A stretch of DNA of 24,630 nucleotides, taken from positions 52,293 through 76,922 of IMG/VR virus record IMGVR_UViG_3300014050_000018; one strand, 5' to 3'. The position numbers and the translations under genes were made by a program. Under the pieces are notes generated by a model that worked only from the letters and a program-made list of their open reading frames with translations, did no database searches and was not told where the DNA came from. This document shows positions 23,929-24,630 of this stretch, one piece after another. This DNA comes from a virus. The stretch's first letter is position 1. Every line of letters starts with the position of its first letter.

Positions 23929-24630
23929 TCACTGCTCCTCCCAGGTCAGGGCGTTGTTGACTTTGAACGGAGCGGAGCCGGGAGTCCCGGAGCCTAGGGC
24001 CTGGGCGGAAATGTCGTAATGACCCTGGAGGTTGATGATGTCCACCTCGTCTGTGAGAGGGAACGACAGGTATTCCTTATTGTACGCAAAGTAGTCCTGG
24101 AGGTCGAACTGATAACCACCGGCGTTGGCGTAGTAGGATAGGATCTCGTTGCCGGTATCGGCGATTGGTGTGAGGCTAAGGTCCTGGGCAATCTGCACTC
24201 CGGAAAGGCGGGGGATGTCCTCCCAAGTGGCCACGCCGTCGGTCTGGAGGCGATTCCACTTTGTCTGGTCGGTGGAGGCTGAGGAGCCAAGAACTCCGCT
24301 GCCACTGCTCAGGACAAACTCCGAGAACACTCCGGCCGAGCTTAGCGTAAGGTGACGCTCGGGGATGAAGAGTCCGACGATGTAGATGTCCTCTGGGTAG
24401 GAGAAGGCTTTCTCGAAGAAGTAGCCTGTGGAAGTTCTGAAGAGCTTACCCAGGATCGGTGTGTAAGCGGAAGGTGATGTGGTGCCGACCGTCCAGCCGG
24501 TAGACGCCGTGGACTGAGAAGTTGTGCCTAGGAAGTAGCCGTAACGGTACTTGCCGATATCGATCGCGGGTGGAGTGGCGAAGCCCACCTGCACCGGAAG
24601 AGTCGAGTTCTTAGTATTAACGTACTGGTT
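23929..24630 (-). CDS. Virion-like protein, 5'-truncated by window edge
   Basis: The frame is open to the right edge: 12 codons lie upstream of a GTG at 24594, with no stop. So 233 C-terminal residues are visible and the start lies outside the window. The sequence is beta-rich with many Gly, Ser and Thr (YRYGYFLGTTSQSTASTG, SSGSGVLGSSASTDQTKW). It then has more ordered parts, such as KAFSYPEDIYIVGLFIPERH and YQFDLQDYFAYNKEYLSFPL, and ends NNALTWEEQ. I do not recognise the family. Its position 6 bp before the 1408-aa gene on the same strand suggests a related tail, baseplate or fibre component. Confidence 0.7.
   Translation of the reverse strand, partial: NQYVNTKNSTLPVQVGFATPPAIDIGKYRYGYFLGTTSQSTASTGWTVGTTSPSAYTPILGKLFRTSTGYFFEKAFSYPEDIYIVGLFIPERHLTLSSAGVFSEFVLSSGSGVLGSSASTDQTKWNRLQTDGVATWEDIPRLSGVQIAQDLSLTPIADTGNEILSYYANAGGYQFDLQDYFAYNKEYLSFPLTDEVDIINLQGHYDISAQALGSGTPGSAPFKVNNALTWEEQ

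Noticed and set aside
1-24630. CRISPR array, tRNA, rRNA, insertion sequence, integrase or attachment site
   Set aside because: Nearly all sequence is accounted for by protein genes. The gaps are short (none over 170 bases), and I saw no cloverleaf, repeat-spacer pattern, transposase or recombinase motif.

Overview
This window reads as a fragment of a large tailed double-stranded DNA phage (Caudoviricetes). It is almost fully coding, with 14 genes. It carries a terminase large subunit, a phage sigma factor, a thioredoxin, a PhoH ATPase, a nucleotide-kinase-like protein and several very long virion proteins. There is no integrase, no repressor and no cellular gene set, so a lytic phage is most likely. 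The combination of PhoH, thioredoxin, a DCL/DUF3223-like protein and a 'WYGAIG' virion module recalls phages of aquatic bacteria, cyanophages in particular. That is a weak inference; the sequence does not fix the host. Both ends are cut: the terminase lacks its N-terminus at the left edge and a virion gene lacks its N-terminus at the right edge.

Layout. Block A (1-3111, + strand) holds terminase, a short promoter-like gap, thioredoxin, sigma factor and a DUF3223/HNH-like protein, the last three tightly packed or overlapping. Block B (8902 down to 3108, - strand) runs from a strong sigma70-type promoter through a P-loop kinase, a 243-aa virion-like protein, a 1238-aa hub/cell-wall-hydrolase protein and a small basic protein. 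Block C (9069-13859, + strand) is divergent from B and holds a 113-aa protein, a terminator, PhoH and a 1179-aa virion protein. Block D (24630 down to 13856, - strand) is a compact set of four long virion proteins of 233 (partial), 1408, 1148 and 790 aa. The 1148-aa protein carries leucine-rich repeats. Blocks A/B and C/D meet at convergent genes whose stop codons interlock. No gap reaches 300 bases.

How the genes fit together. The terminase packages DNA. The sigma factor has clear region 2 and 3 sequence but no recognisable region 4, so it could redirect host polymerase to phage promoters; candidates are the similar A/T-rich elements ending in CG in most of the gaps between blocks. The kinase, thioredoxin and PhoH look like takeover or metabolism genes. 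The 1238-aa protein appears to combine tail-hub domains with three peptidoglycan-cutting domains, presumably to breach the cell wall during injection. Blocks C and D probably encode fibre, baseplate or receptor-contact proteins.

The most unusual item is the M23 peptidase domain of the 1238-aa protein. Its motifs run HLH, then HxxxD, then AHL, instead of HxxxD, AHL, HLH: the order expected of a circularly permuted fold.
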